Assembly (NCBI RefSeq): GCF_024170005.1
Contig: NZ_JALJXJ010000002.1
Coordinates: forward strand, 186,001 to 250,000
Reading direction: 5' to 3'
DNA: 64,000 bases
Source: Azospirillum lipoferum
GTDB taxonomy: Bacteria > Pseudomonadota > Alphaproteobacteria > Azospirillales > Azospirillaceae
Shown: positions 49,665-59,601 of the stretch, piece after piece
Position numbering within the stretch: the first letter of the stretch is position 1
Layout of the letters: each line of letters opens with the position of its first letter
Translations under genes and position numbers: made by a program
Notes under the pieces: generated by a model
Seen by the model: only the letters and a program-made list of their open reading frames with translations
What the model was told of the DNA's origin: nothing
Databases searched by the model: none

Positions 49665-52508
49665 TCACCCCCCCGCCACCTTCGTCCGTGTCCGCTTCAC
49701 CGTCGTGGGCGGCGGGGCGTCGCCGGTGGGGTCGTCGAGCGCGCTCAGCAGGCGTTCCTTGATCTTCGCCAGCTTGCCCTCATGCGTCACCTTCAGGCCG
49801 AAGACGTCCTTCACATAGAAGACGTCGATCGCCTTCTCGCCGAAGGTGGAGACCTTGGCCGAGCTGATCTGCAGGGTCAGGTTCGACAGGGCGCGGGTCA
49901 AATCGTAGAGCAGTCCCGGACGGTCACGGCCGTTCACCTCGATCACCGTGTGGGTGGTGGAGGCGTTGTTGTCGATCAGCACGCGCGGCGGCACATGGAA
50001 GACGCGGGTGCGGCTGGCCTGGGTGGTGCGGCGGGTCGACAGGTCGTTCAGCGGCTTCAACTGGCCGGACAGCACCTTCTCGATCATCACCGACAGCTTG
50101 GCCAGCTTGTCGCCGCTCTCGAAGGCACCGCCGCCGGCGGCGTCCTGCACCGAGAAGACGTCGAGCGCCATGCCGTTGGTCATGGTGAAGATGCGGGCGT
50201 CGACGATGTCCGCCCCGCAGGCCGCCAGCGCCCCGGCGAGGCGGGAGAACAGGCCGCTGTGGTCGGTGGCGTAGATCGTCACCTCCGTCACCGCCCGGCC
50301 GCGGTCGACGCGGGTCTCCACCGTCAGCGGACGCTGCGCCCGCTCCGCCTCGCGGACGACGCGGGCCTGATGGGCCAGCGTGTCGGCGTCGAAGGCCAGC
50401 CAGTAGCCGGGATATCCCAGGCCCTTGTGATGCTCGAAGGCCGCGTCGTCGAAGTCGGTCAGTTCGGCGCGCAGGGCCGCCTGGGCGGCCTGGATGCGCC
50501 GGCCGCGGCCCTCCACCGTCATGCCGCCGGACATCAGCTCTTCGGAGCGGTTGTAGAGTTCGCGCAGCAGCGTGGCCTTCCAGTTGTTCCAGCGCTGCGG
50601 GCCCACCGCGCGGATGTCGGCCACCGTCAGCACCAGCAGCAGGCGCAGGCGTTCGGGCGACTGGACCAGGGCCACGAAGTCGCGGACGGTCTTGTCGTCC
50701 TCCAGGTCGCGCTTGAAGGCGGTGTGCGACATGGCGAGGTGCCAGCGCACCAGCCACGCCACCGTTTCCGTCTCCTCGGCACTCAGGCCCAGGCGCGGGC
50801 AGAGCTTTTCCGCCACGCGGGCACCGAGCACGGAATGGTCGCCGCCGCGGCCCTTGGCGATGTCGTGCAGCAGGACGGCGACATAGAGCGCCCGCTTCGA
50901 CACCACCTTGTGGATCACCTCGGTGGACAGCGGCAGTTCGTCGGCATGCTCGCGGGACGCGATCTTGTGCAGGATGCCCAGCGCGAACAGCGTGTGCTCG
51001 TCCACCGTGTAGACATGGTACATGTCATACTGCATCTGCGCCACGACCCGGCCGAAGTCGGGGATGAAGCGGGCCATCACCCCGGCCTCGTTCATCCGGC
51101 GCAGGGTGATCTCCGGATCCTTGGGACCGGTCAGGATGTCGAGGAAGAGGCGGTTGGCCTCGGGATCGTTGCGCAGCTTCGGACCGATGGCGGACAGCGA
51201 CCGGGTGATGGAGCGGAGTGCGGCCGGGTGGATGTCGATGTCGTTCATCTGCGCGGTGTGGAACAGGCGGATCATGTCGATCGGCTGTTCCTTGAACTGC
51301 TTGTCGCTGCGGGCGTTCAGCCGCTCGCCGTCGACGATGAAGCCGTCGACATCCTTGCGCCGGGCGACCGAGGCCAGACGCAGCAGGTTGAACTTGGGCG
51401 GACGCTTCGATTCCGCTTCCAGCGCCGCGCAGAAGATGCGCGTCAGGTCGCCGACATCCTTGGCGACCAGGAAGTAATGCTTCATGAAGCGCTCGACGCC
51501 CTTGGTGCCGGCATGGTCGGTGTAGCCCATGGCGGCGCCGATGCTGGTCTGGACGTCGAAGGTCAGGCGGTCTTCCAGCCGGCCGGTCAGGTAATGCAGG
51601 TGGCAGCGCGCGGTCCACAGGAAGTTCTGCGCCTTGGCGAAGCGCTGCGCCTCCTCCGGCGTCAGGACGTGCTTGCCGACCAGTTCGTCGACGCCCTCGA
51701 CCCGGTAGAGATACTTGGCGATCCAGAACAGGGTCTGGAGATCGCGCAGGCCCCCCTTGCCGTCCTTCAGGTTGGGTTCCAGCACATAGCGGCTGTCGCC
51801 CATCTTCAGGTGGCGGTTGTCGCGTTCGGCCAGCTTGGCCTCGACGAATTCGGGGCCGGTGCCGGCGACGACCTCCTTGTCGTAGCGGCGGCGCAGCTCG
51901 GCGAACAGCTTGCCCGGACCCCAGAGATAGCGGGATTCGAGGATCGCGGTGCGGATGGTGACGTCGGCCTTGGACTGGCGGATGCACTCGTCGACGCTGC
52001 GCACGGCATGGCCGACCTTCAGCCCCAGATCCCACAGGATGTAGAGCATGTATTCGACCACCTGCTCCACCCGCGGCGTGCGCTTGTAGGGCAGCAGGAA
52101 CAAGAGGTCGATGTCGGAAAAGGGCGCCAGCTCGCCACGGCCGTAGCCGCCGGTGGCCGCCACGTCGAACACCTCGCCGGAGGTCGGGTTGGCGGTGGGG
52201 AAGATGTGGCGGACGGTGAAGTCGGCCAGCGTGCCGACCACCCGGTCGGCGAGATAGCAGTTCTCCCGCACGCACTGCTCGCCCGAGCCACCGGCGTCGA
52301 AGCGCTGCCGCACCTCCGCCCGGCCCTCGGCCAGCGCCTTGCGCAGACAGGCGATCAGCGCCGGCCGCAGCTTGTCGCCGGTGCCGAGTTCGGCGACCAG
52401 ATCCTCAAGCTCCCCCGAGAGCTTGCGGCGGGAGATGATGGCGCGCTTGTTGGGGATGGCGGGGGCGGGCGACTCTGGCGGGGGCGACGCCTTGGAACGG
52501 GACAGCAT
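49665..52508 (-). CDS. glnD: Bifunctional uridylyltransferase/uridylyl-removing enzyme GlnD
   Basis: 947 residues, complete. Nucleotidyltransferase domain with GGYGRGELAPFSDIDLLFLLP (metal Asp pair), a GlnD linker, the HD domain with VAVLLHDIAKGRGGDHS, and two C-terminal ACT domains (VTIYATDHSGLFSRLAGALAACG and VIEVNGRDRPGLLYDLTRALSNL). It uridylylates and deuridylylates PII proteins in response to glutamine and so governs nitrogen metabolism, including nitrogen fixation in diazotrophs. It stands alone, with an intergenic region of about 265 nt upstream. Confidence 0.97.
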   Translation of the reverse strand: MLSRSKASPPPESPAPAIPNKRAIISRRKLSGELEDLVAELGTGDKLRPALIACLRKALAEGRAEVRQRFDAGGSGEQCVRENCYLADRVVGTLADFTVRHIFPTANPTSGEVFDVAATGGYGRGELAPFSDIDLLFLLPYKRTPRVEQVVEYMLYILWDLGLKVGHAVRSVDECIRQSKADVTIRTAILESRYLWGPGKLFAELRRRYDKEVVAGTGPEFVEAKLAERDNRHLKMGDSRYVLEPNLKDGKGGLRDLQTLFWIAKYLYRVEGVDELVGKHVLTPEEAQRFAKAQNFLWTARCHLHYLTGRLEDRLTFDVQTSIGAAMGYTDHAGTKGVERFMKHYFLVAKDVGDLTRIFCAALEAESKRPPKFNLLRLASVARRKDVDGFIVDGERLNARSDKQFKEQPIDMIRLFHTAQMNDIDIHPAALRSITRSLSAIGPKLRNDPEANRLFLDILTGPKDPEITLRRMNEAGVMARFIPDFGRVVAQMQYDMYHVYTVDEHTLFALGILHKIASREHADELPLSTEVIHKVVSKRALYVAVLLHDIAKGRGGDHSVLGARVAEKLCPRLGLSAEETETVAWLVRWHLAMSHTAFKRDLEDDKTVRDFVALVQSPERLRLLLVLTVADIRAVGPQRWNNWKATLLRELYNRSEELMSGGMTVEGRGRRIQAAQAALRAELTDFDDAAFEHHKGLGYPGYWLAFDADTLAHQARVVREAERAQRPLTVETRVDRGRAVTEVTIYATDHSGLFSRLAGALAACGADIVDARIFTMTNGMALDVFSVQDAAGGGAFESGDKLAKLSVMIEKVLSGQLKPLNDLSTRRTTQASRTRVFHVPPRVLIDNNASTTHTVIEVNGRDRPGLLYDLTRALSNLTLQISSAKVSTFGEKAIDVFYVKDVFGLKVTHEGKLAKIKERLLSALDDPTGDAPPPTTVKRTRTKVAGG

Positions 52509-52773
52509 CGGTCGGGGGAAACCTTCGCTTTAGGGGCGGCTACTGGGACGGCTACTGGGGCGGCATGGTGGACGCTTTCGGGCGATCGGGCCGGCCGCAA
52601 CGGTCGCACTATAGCGGTAAAGCCTTCAGGTAGCACGCCCGCACTGGAAAACCAGGGGCCGGTCCCGTGCTTGTGGCCCCTGCTTATGCCTCCGGTTGTG
52701 ACCGCCGTCACAGCGGCACCGATATTGCGTAGTCAAACTGGTCTTGTGTTGAGCGTAATACGGGAGACGGGCC

Positions 52774-53139
52774 ATGACGGACCGGACGATGATTGGGCGG
52801 ACGATCACGGAGCGCACGGCGAAGGAGCCTTCCCTGAAGGCGCGGCGGGAGCTGGCGGCGTTGAACGACGCGCTGACGCTGGCCGAACGCGGGCTGGGGC
52901 GGCAGACGACGGCGGCGCTGATGGCGCGGCTGCTGCGGGTGGCGGCGATGTATCCGCGCGCGGTCGACGACACGCTGATGTGGCAGGTGACCGACCTCGT
53001 CACCGGCGACGACGTGTCGGACGGGGTGAAGCTGACGCTGATCCGCATGGGGTGGGCGTCCATCGTCCAGGCCCAGTACAAGGTGCAGGGATTGCGGATG
53101 GTCGCCGCCCCAAAGCTCCGGCAGGCCGCCGCGGCCTGA
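52774..53139 (+). CDS. Hypothetical protein (121 aa)
   Basis: I do not recognise it. It is 121 residues, helical and soluble, with a Thr/Arg-rich start (MTDRTMIGRTITERTAKEPSLKARRELAALN) and a core ALTLAERGLGRQTTAALMARLLRVAAMYPRAVDDTLMWQVTDLV. GGGAGA precedes the ATG. It has no cysteines and no membrane segment. It is divergent from glnD and upstream of another small unknown gene, with a gap of about 200 nt. Confidence 0.6.
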   Translation: MTDRTMIGRTITERTAKEPSLKARRELAALNDALTLAERGLGRQTTAALMARLLRVAAMYPRAVDDTLMWQVTDLVTGDDVSDGVKLTLIRMGWASIVQAQYKVQGLRMVAAPKLRQAAAA

Positions 53140-53341
53140 GGTGACGGGGCCGGATGTTACGGCATAGGACCGGCAGGATCGAACCGGCAGAAGCTGCCCG
53201 GCGGCAGGATTCGCCGCCTCGATCAATGCCTCAAGCTGTGGAAGCCGAAGGGTTTGGCATTCGGCGTTGAATTTGCATCGGGGTCAGCGCCGCCGGCACT
53301 CGCCGTCCGGCGAAGGCGCAACCAACAGCGGGATCACCGCG

Positions 53342-53665
53342 ATGCAGGTCAACGGATACAACGGCTATTCGGCCAGCCTCTACGGCCAGACGCAGGCGGC
53401 GACCACCCGGAAAGGCTGGGGCACCGCCGCGGGACCGACCACCGACACCGCCGCCGTCACCGACTTCCTGGCGGAGGCGAAGAAGACGCCGGCCGAGCGG
53501 CTCCGCGACGACTGGCTCGCCCGCCACAAGATGACGGAGGACGAGCTGAAGTCGATGCCGTCGGACAAGCGGGAAGCGATCGAAAAGGAGATCGCCGAGG
53601 AGCTGAAGCGGAAGCTGACGGGGCAGGACGCCAAGCGCGGCGCCGTGATGAACCTGACCGCCTGA
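53342..53665 (+). CDS. Hypothetical protein (107 aa)
   Basis: Unrecognised. The ATG at 53342 starts MQVNGYNGYSASLYGQTQAATTRKGWG, a Tyr/Gly/Thr-rich, low-complexity N-terminus that looks disordered, followed by a charged helical C-terminus (VTDFLAEAKKTPAERLRDDWLARHKMTEDELKSMPSDKREAIEKEIAEELKRKL). The mix of a flexible head and a long charged helix resembles small flagellar- or adaptor-type proteins, but nothing supports a role. It is convergent with the gene at 53706. Confidence 0.6.
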   Translation: MQVNGYNGYSASLYGQTQAATTRKGWGTAAGPTTDTAAVTDFLAEAKKTPAERLRDDWLARHKMTEDELKSMPSDKREAIEKEIAEELKRKLTGQDAKRGAVMNLTA

Positions 53666-53705
53666 TGGCCTGCCCCGCCCCGCCCGCCCCGCCCGTCCGG
53701 GTCCG

Positions 53706-54224
53706 TCACGCGCCGCGCGCGCTCACATGCACGTTGCCGCCGCCCTCGCGCTCCAGCAGGGCGGACGCCTGCACCTCCTCCTCCGCGGACTCGACGCGCA
53801 CCCACAGGATGATGCCGCCGGCCTCCAGAGCGCGGGTGAACTCGTCGGGCTTCGGATGGCTGGTCAGTTCGTCCAGATAGTCCTTGATCGCCACACCGCC
53901 GACCCCGGCCGCGACCAGGGCCGCCAGGGCCGCCTCGATCGGGCCGCCGACGATGGCGATCAGGCCGGCGGTGGTCAGGGGGAAGGCGTATTTCAGCTCG
54001 CCCACCAGACCGGTCAGCGCCTCGTCGCGCGGGCGGTATTTCGGGTCGGCGGCCTCCAGCGAAGTGTGGCTGGCCAGGACCGACAGATCGGCGCGGTCGA
54101 AGCCGGCTGCCAGAACCGCCTCCACCGCACGGTCGAACGCGGCGCGGGTGGCGAAGAGGGCAACGACCTCCCGCACTTCGGCGGGTACGGTGGCGGGTAC
54201 GGTCTGCCCGGTCGATTGCGTCAT
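53706..54224 (-). CDS. Hypothetical protein with glycine-rich hydrophobic segment
   Basis: 172 residues. An N-terminal alpha/beta part (VREVVALFATRAAFDRAVEAVLAAGFDRADLSVLASH) is like the start of general-stress or heat-induced DUF1269-like proteins. A hydrophobic glycine/alanine-zipper stretch follows (about 82-112, TTAGLIAIVGGPIEAALAALVAAGVGGVAI), then a second alpha/beta part repeating the first (LEAGGIILWVRVESAEEEVQASALLEREGG). Membrane association is likely. It is divergent from mutS across about 200 nt. Confidence 0.6.
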   Translation of the reverse strand: MTQSTGQTVPATVPAEVREVVALFATRAAFDRAVEAVLAAGFDRADLSVLASHTSLEAADPKYRPRDEALTGLVGELKYAFPLTTAGLIAIVGGPIEAALAALVAAGVGGVAIKDYLDELTSHPKPDEFTRALEAGGIILWVRVESAEEEVQASALLEREGGGNVHVSARGA

Positions 54225-54429
54225 GATGGGCGTCTCCCTATTTTTCAGCTTTCCCTATTGTAGCGACCGGCGACGCGCGCCCGTCAATCGCAACGGGGAC
54301 GCACCCTCGGTCATTCGTGCGCGTCTCATTGTCCCATATTCGGCTATCCGGCCTATCCCGCGGCTGCATATCCCGTGATAGGGTGCGCGCCAAAACAACG
54401 CCTATCTGGCACCCCCCATCCAAGGCCCC

Positions 54430-57120
54430 GTGGTTCCCGTGTCCGACACCGCAGAAATCGTCATCCCGCCCGACGCCACGCCGATGATGGCGCAGTATCT
54501 GGAGATCAAGCAGGCGCATCCCGACTGCCTGCTGTTCTACCGGATGGGCGACTTCTACGAGATGTTCTTCGAGGATGCGGTCAATGCCGCGGCGGCGCTG
54601 GACATCGCGCTGACCAAGCGCGGCCAGCATCTGGGCGAAGACATCCCGATGTGCGGCGTGCCGGTGCATTCCCACGAGAACTACCTGCAGCGCCTGATCC
54701 GCCAGGGCTTCCGCGTCGCCATCTGCGAACAGATGGAAGACCCGGCGGAGGCGAAGAAGCGCGGGGCGAAATCGGTGGTGAAGCGCGGCGTCATCCGCAT
54801 CGTCACCCCCGGCACCCTGACCGAGGACAGTCTGCTCGACGCCCGCTCCTCCAACTGGCTCGCGGCGGTGGCGGAGACGGCCGGCGGGCTGGGGCTGGCC
54901 TGGCTGGAGATGTCGACCGGCGAGCTGGTGGTGCAGCCGGTGGAGCGGACGGGGCTAGGTGCCGCGCTGGGGCGGCTCGATCCGCAGGAGGTGCTGATCT
55001 CCGAGAAGCTGAGCCAGACGCCGGAGCTGTTCGAGCTGTGGGGCGAATGGAAGTCGCGGCTGACCGTGCAGCCCAACCCGCGCTTCGACAGCGAGAACGG
55101 CAAGCAGCGCCTGCTGAGCCAGTATGGAGTCGGCACGCTGGACGCCTTCGGCAATTTCAGCCGGGCGGAGGTCGCGGCGGCCGGTGCGCTGGTCGGCTAT
55201 GTCGAGCTGACGCAGAAGGGGCGCGTGCCCCGGCTGTCGCCGCCGCGCCGGCTGGGGCCGGGGGCGGTGATGGAGATCGACGCGTCCACCGCGCGCAACC
55301 TGGAACTGACGCGGACGCTGAGCGGGGAGCGGCGCGGCAGCCTGCTCGCCACCATCGACCGCACGGTGACGGGGGCCGGGGCGCGGCTGCTCTGCGCCCA
55401 TCTGACCTCGCCGCTGACCGACCCGGTCGCCATCGGCCGCCGGCTGGACATGGTGGAGTTCGCCCTGACCGAAGAGCGGCTGCGCGGCGAGTTGCGGCAG
55501 GCGTTGCGCAGTTGTCCCGATCTGGAACGGGCGCTGTCGCGGCTGACGCTGGGCCGGGGAGGTCCGCGCGATCTGGCGGCGATCCGCGACGGGCTGCGGC
55601 AGGCCGGGCTGATCCGCGAGCTGCTGGCCGGCGTCCTGCCGCTGCCGGACGGGCTGGCGGCGCTGGACAAGCGGCTGGGCGCGCATTCGGAACTGGTCGA
55701 CCAGCTGACCCAGGCGCTGGCGCCGGAACTGCCGCTGCTGGCACGCGACGGCGGCTTCATCGCGCGCGACTACAGCTATGCGCTCGACGAGCTGGTGACG
55801 CTGCGCGACGAGAGCCGGCGGCTGATCGCCGGCTTGCAGACGAAATACGCGGAGATCGCCGGGGTGCCGTCGCTGAAGGTCAAGCACAACAACGTGCTGG
55901 GCTATCACATCGAGGTCACCGCCGCCCATGCCGACAAGCTGATGTCGGACCGGGGCCGCGAGGTGTTCATGCACCGGCAGACCATGGCGAACGCGGTGCG
56001 ATTCGGCACGGTGGAGCTGTCGGACCTGGAGCGCCGCATCTCGGAGGCCGCCGACAAGGCGCTGGCGGTGGAGCTGGAGCTGTTCGCCGGGCTGGTGGAG
56101 GTGGTCGCTGGACGCGCCGACGCCATCGCCCAGGCGGCGCATGCGCTGGCGGCGCTGGACGTCGCCACCTCGCTGGCCGAACTGGCGGAGGAGCGGCGCT
56201 ACAGCCGGCCGCTGGTGGACGACAGCCTGGGCTTCACCATCAAGGGCGGGCGGCATCCGGTGGTGGAGGCGGTGCTGGATTCCGCCCATGGCGGGCCGTT
56301 CGTGGCGAACGACTGCGATCTGGCGCCGGACAACCGGCTGTGGCTGCTGACCGGTCCGAACATGGCCGGTAAATCGACCTTCCTGCGGCAGAACGCGCTG
56401 ATCGCGGTGCTGGCGCAGATGGGCGGCTTCGTCCCGGCGGAGCACGCGCATATCGGGGTGGTGGACCGGCTCTACAGCCGTGTCGGCGCCGCCGACGATC
56501 TGGCGCGCGGACGCTCCACCTTCATGGTGGAGATGGTGGAGACGGCGGCGATCCTGAACCAGTCGGGCGCGCGGGCGCTGGTGATCCTGGACGAGATCGG
56601 GCGCGGCACGGCGACCTTCGACGGCCTTTCGATCGCCTGGGCCTGTGTGGAGCATCTGCACGACGTCAACCGCTGCCGGGCGCTGTTCGCCACGCACTAT
56701 CACGAGCTGACGATGCTGGCGTCGAAGCTGCCGGCGCTGTCCTGCCACACCATGCGGATCAAGGAATGGCAGGGCGACGTGGTGTTCCTGCACGAGGTGA
56801 CGGCGGGGGCGGCCGACCGCAGCTATGGCATCCATGTCGCCAAGCTGGCCGGTCTGCCGCCGGCGGTGGTCTGGCGGGCGGACGAGGTGCTGAAGCTGCT
56901 GGAATCGGGCGACCAGAATGCGACGATCCATCGGCTGGCGGAGGATCTGCCGCTGTTCAGCGCGGCGCTGAAACGGCCGGCGAAGGTGGCGGCTGCGGTC
57001 GAGGCGGCACCGGCCGGGCCGTCGGCGGTGGAGGTGGCTTTGGCGGGGATCGATCCGGACAGCCTGACGCCGCGTCAGGCGCTGGAGGAGCTGTACCGGC
57101 TGCGGGGGATGATGCGCTGA
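54430..57120 (+). CDS. mutS: DNA mismatch repair protein MutS
   Basis: 896 residues from the GTG at 54430; a GTG three codons later is an alternative. The mismatch-recognition domain shows [17 protein letters not shown] (Phe of the Phe-x-Glu wedge) at about residue 38, then connector, core and clamp domains, and the ATPase with Walker [10 protein letters not shown] near 642, [12 protein letters not shown] and ATHYHELT. It recognises replication mismatches with MutL. Length matches the family, including the C-terminal tetramerisation helices ([16 protein letters not shown]). It is a single gene followed by the repeat cluster at 57148. Confidence 0.97.
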   Translation: MVPVSDTAEIVIPPDATPMMAQYLEIKQAHPDCLLFYRMGDFYEMFFEDAVNAAAALDIALTKRGQHLGEDIPMCGVPVHSHENYLQRLIRQGFRVAICEQMEDPAEAKKRGAKSVVKRGVIRIVTPGTLTEDSLLDARSSNWLAAVAETAGGLGLAWLEMSTGELVVQPVERTGLGAALGRLDPQEVLISEKLSQTPELFELWGEWKSRLTVQPNPRFDSENGKQRLLSQYGVGTLDAFGNFSRAEVAAAGALVGYVELTQKGRVPRLSPPRRLGPGAVMEIDASTARNLELTRTLSGERRGSLLATIDRTVTGAGARLLCAHLTSPLTDPVAIGRRLDMVEFALTEERLRGELRQALRSCPDLERALSRLTLGRGGPRDLAAIRDGLRQAGLIRELLAGVLPLPDGLAALDKRLGAHSELVDQLTQALAPELPLLARDGGFIARDYSYALDELVTLRDESRRLIAGLQTKYAEIAGVPSLKVKHNNVLGYHIEVTAAHADKLMSDRGREVFMHRQTMANAVRFGTVELSDLERRISEAADKALAVELELFAGLVEVVAGRADAIAQAAHALAALDVATSLAELAEERRYSRPLVDDSLGFTIKGGRHPVVEAVLDSAHGGPFVANDCDLAPDNRLWLLTGPNMAGKSTFLRQNALIAVLAQMGGFVPAEHAHIGVVDRLYSRVGAADDLARGRSTFMVEMVETAAILNQSGARALVILDEIGRGTATFDGLSIAWACVEHLHDVNRCRALFATHYHELTMLASKLPALSCHTMRIKEWQGDVVFLHEVTAGAADRSYGIHVAKLAGLPPAVVWRADEVLKLLESGDQNATIHRLAEDLPLFSAALKRPAKVAAAVEAAPAGPSAVEVALAGIDPDSLTPRQALEELYRLRGMMR

Positions 57121-57147
57121 TCGCTCGGAGATCCCTTCTCCCAGATC

Positions 57148-57253
57148 CCTTCTCCCCCCTGGGGAGAAGGTTAGGATGAGGGGGTTCGGCGTAGCCGAAG
57201 AGATCCTCGAAATGGATCCCCCTCACCCCGACCCTCTCCCCGGGGGGAGAGGG
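57148..57253. repeat. Intergenic cluster of three hairpins
   Basis: CCTTCTCCCC/GGGGAGAAGG at 57148-57170, TTCGGC/GCCGAA at 57185-57199 and CCCTCTCCCC/GGGGAGAGGG at 57232-57253. It lies between the convergent ends of mutS and the SDR gene. The layout of mirrored CTCCCC/GGGGAG units suggests a dispersed intergenic repeat rather than a single terminator. Confidence 0.65.
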
Positions 57254-57261
57254 GGATTTCG

Positions 57262-57969
57262 TCACTGCGCCAGCACCAGTTCCCCGTGCTTCTCGCAGCC
57301 GGCTTCGGCCAGTTCGACGAAGCGCTCGGTCACGTCGTCGGGCTGGGCGACCTTGGTCGGGTCTTCACCCGGAAACGCCTGGGTGCGCAGCTTGCTGGCG
57401 ACCACACCGGGGTCGATCAGGTTGACGCGCAGGGTCGAGCCGGCGACCTCCATCGCATAGGTCTTCACGATCATCTCCAGCGCCGCCTTGCTGGCGCCAT
57501 AGGGCATCCAGTAATGGTGCGGCGCCTTGGCGGCGGCCGACGTCACGAAGATGGCACGGCCGGTGCCCGACGCGCGCAGCAGCGGGTCCATCGAGCGGAT
57601 CAGGCGGTAGTTCGCCGTCACGTTCAGGTCCATCACCCGCGACCACAGCTTCGGGTCATACTGGGCGACCGGGCCGAGAGCCTCCAGGGCACCGGCATTG
57701 CCGACGACCACGTCCAGCTTGCCAAAGCGCTGGTAGAGCGCATGGCCGAGCTGGTCGATCTTGTCGTAGTCGCGCAGGTCCATCGGCACCAGGGTCGCCG
57801 ACTGGCCGGAGATCTTCTGGATGGCGTCGTCGGTCTCCTCCAGCCCGCCGACGGTGCGGGCGACCAGGACCAGATGGGCGCCTTCGGCGGCAAAGCGCTT
57901 GGCGACGGCGGCGCCGATGCCGCGCGAGGCGCCGGTGACGAGGGCGATGCGGCCGGAGAGACGGGACAT
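57262..57969 (-). CDS. Short-chain dehydrogenase/reductase
   Basis: 235 residues of the classical SDR family: TGASRGIG cofactor motif at about 12-19, D-L-R-D for the cofactor, NAGAL, catalytic Ser in VTSAAAK and Tyr/Lys in YGASKAAL, and PGVVASKLR. It is closest in feel to the YciK-type oxidoreductases; the substrate is unknown. It lies downstream of purF on the same strand but is separated by an intrinsic terminator, so it probably has its own promoter. Confidence 0.88.
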   Translation of the reverse strand: MSRLSGRIALVTGASRGIGAAVAKRFAAEGAHLVLVARTVGGLEETDDAIQKISGQSATLVPMDLRDYDKIDQLGHALYQRFGKLDVVVGNAGALEALGPVAQYDPKLWSRVMDLNVTANYRLIRSMDPLLRASGTGRAIFVTSAAAKAPHHYWMPYGASKAALEMIVKTYAMEVAGSTLRVNLIDPGVVASKLRTQAFPGEDPTKVAQPDDVTERFVELAEAGCEKHGELVLAQ

Positions 57970-58011
57970 GGGGACGACTCGTTTCCTGGGATTATTGTTC
58001 GTTCACATATG

Positions 58012-58045
58012 AAAAACCCTCTCCCAGGAAGGGAGAGGGTTTTTT
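58012..58045 (-). terminator. Terminator after purF
   Basis: AACCCTCTCCC and GGGAGAGGGTT pair around a short loop (58026-58030); runs of A at 58012-58016 give the U-tract on the minus strand, and T's at 58040-58045 would also serve the plus strand. Confidence 0.8.
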
Positions 58046-58049
58046 GGGG

Positions 58050-59498
58050 TCAGGCGCGGACCGGGACGTTCGCCTCGGCCGGCGGATGTTCCAGCGCGTC
58101 GGTCAGCGGGATCGGGTAGTCGCCGGTGAAGCAGGCGTCGCAGTAGCCGAGCTTGGCCGGGTCGCGCTTCTCCTCGCCCATGGCGCGGTAGAGGCCGTCG
58201 AGCGAGATGAAGGCGAGGCTGTCGGCCTGGATGAAGTCGCGCATCTGCTCCACCGTCATGCGGTGAGCCAGCAGCTTGCCCTGCTCCGGCGTGTCGATGC
58301 CGTAGAAGCAGGGGTGCGAGGTCGGCGGGCTGGAGATGCGCATGTGCACCTCCTTGGCCCCGGCGGCGCGCACCATCTCGACGATCTTCTTCGAGGTGGT
58401 GCCGCGGACGATGCTGTCGTCCACCAGCACGACGCGTTTGCCTTCGATCATCGCCCGGTTGGCGTTGTGCTTCAGCTTCACGCCGAGATGGCGGATCTGG
58501 TCGGTCGGCTCGATGAAGGTGCGGCCGACATAATGGTTGCGGATGATGCCGAGGTCGAAGGGCACGCCGGCTTCCTGGGCGTAGCCCAGTGCGGCGGGAA
58601 CGCCGCTGTCGGGGACCGGGACGATCACGTCGGCGGGAACCCCGGCCTCGCGGGCCAGTTCACGGCCGATGCGCTGGCGCGCCTGATAGACGGAGGTGCC
58701 CTCCATCACGCTGTCGGGACGGGCGAAGTAGATGTATTCGAAGATGCACAGGCGGCGCTGCTGCGGCTGGAACGGGCGCAGGCTGTGGATGCCGTCGCCG
58801 TCGATGACGATCATCTCGCCAGGCTCGACGTCGCGGACATAGTCGGCGCCGACGATGTCGAAGGCGCAGGTCTCGCTCGCCAGGAGGTAGGTGTCGCCCA
58901 GCTTGCCCAGCACCAGCGGCCGGACGCCGAGCGCGTCGCGCACACCGATGACCTTGTTGGAGGTCAGCGCCACCAGTGAGAAGGCGCCCTCGACCTGCCG
59001 CACCGCCTCGATCAGGCGGTCGACGGGGGAGCCGCCGCGGGCGGTCGCCATCAGATGGACGATCACCTCGGTGTCCGTGGAGGACTGGAACAGGCAGCCG
59101 CGGCGGACCAGCTGGCGGCGCAGCACCTGGGCATTGGTCAGGTTGCCGTTGTGCGCCAGCGCGAAGCCGCCGAACTCGAAATCGGCGTAGAGCGGCTGGA
59201 CGTTGCGGATCGAGGTGTCACCGGTGGTGGCATAGCGCACATGGCCGATGGCGCTGGCGCCCTTCAGCTTGGCGATGATCGCCTCGGAGCTGAAATGGTC
59301 GCCGACCAGACCCAGCGTGTGCTGGAGGTGGAAGCGGTCGCCGTCGAAGCTGACGATGCCCGCCGCCTCCTGCCCGCGGTGCTGCAGGGCGTGCAGGCCC
59401 AGCGCCGTGATGGCGCCCGCCTGCGGGTTGCCGTAGATGCCGAACACGCCGCACTCTTCGCGCAGCTTGTCGTCGTCGAACGGATGCGTCGTCAGCAT
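58050..59498 (-). CDS. purF: Amidophosphoribosyltransferase
   Basis: 482 residues from the ATG at 59498 (MLTTHPFDDDKLREECGVFGIYG); a leaderless extension upstream is unlike the family. It makes phosphoribosylamine from PRPP and glutamine, the first step of purine synthesis. The propeptide ends before Cys16, the glutaminase nucleophile; HRGQEAAGI, the ammonia-channel region and the PRPP loop VVLVDDSIVRGTTS are present. The C-terminal cysteines fit the Fe-S-type GPATase (CYGIDTPEQGKL, GYCDACFTGDYP). It lies 103 nt downstream of cvpA. Confidence 0.97.
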   Translation of the reverse strand: MLTTHPFDDDKLREECGVFGIYGNPQAGAITALGLHALQHRGQEAAGIVSFDGDRFHLQHTLGLVGDHFSSEAIIAKLKGASAIGHVRYATTGDTSIRNVQPLYADFEFGGFALAHNGNLTNAQVLRRQLVRRGCLFQSSTDTEVIVHLMATARGGSPVDRLIEAVRQVEGAFSLVALTSNKVIGVRDALGVRPLVLGKLGDTYLLASETCAFDIVGADYVRDVEPGEMIVIDGDGIHSLRPFQPQQRRLCIFEYIYFARPDSVMEGTSVYQARQRIGRELAREAGVPADVIVPVPDSGVPAALGYAQEAGVPFDLGIIRNHYVGRTFIEPTDQIRHLGVKLKHNANRAMIEGKRVVLVDDSIVRGTTSKKIVEMVRAAGAKEVHMRISSPPTSHPCFYGIDTPEQGKLLAHRMTVEQMRDFIQADSLAFISLDGLYRAMGEEKRDPAKLGYCDACFTGDYPIPLTDALEHPPAEANVPVRA

Positions 59499-59601
59499 CA
59501 CCAGAAGTCCTTCGTCCAAGAGGCGCCGTCGGCGCGCGTCAGCACATGCAACGAAAAAACAGTCCACAAACGTCGATAGCGCCGAAACCGAGCGGTCAAG
59601 C

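Noticed and set aside
49336..49818. Possible 160-codon gene after the Fur box
   Set aside because: It reads through a palindromic repeat and into glnD antisense, has no ribosome-binding site and no recognisable protein features.
49626..53144. Plus-strand frame of more than 1,100 codons covering glnD and beyond
   Set aside because: Antisense of glnD; His/Gln/Gly/Arg-rich sequence typical of such shadows, with no family similarity.
53165..53190. GGTTCGATCC-like sequence on the minus strand suggesting a tRNA T-loop
   Set aside because: The flanking bases cannot form a T-stem, and no acceptor, D or anticodon arms are found.
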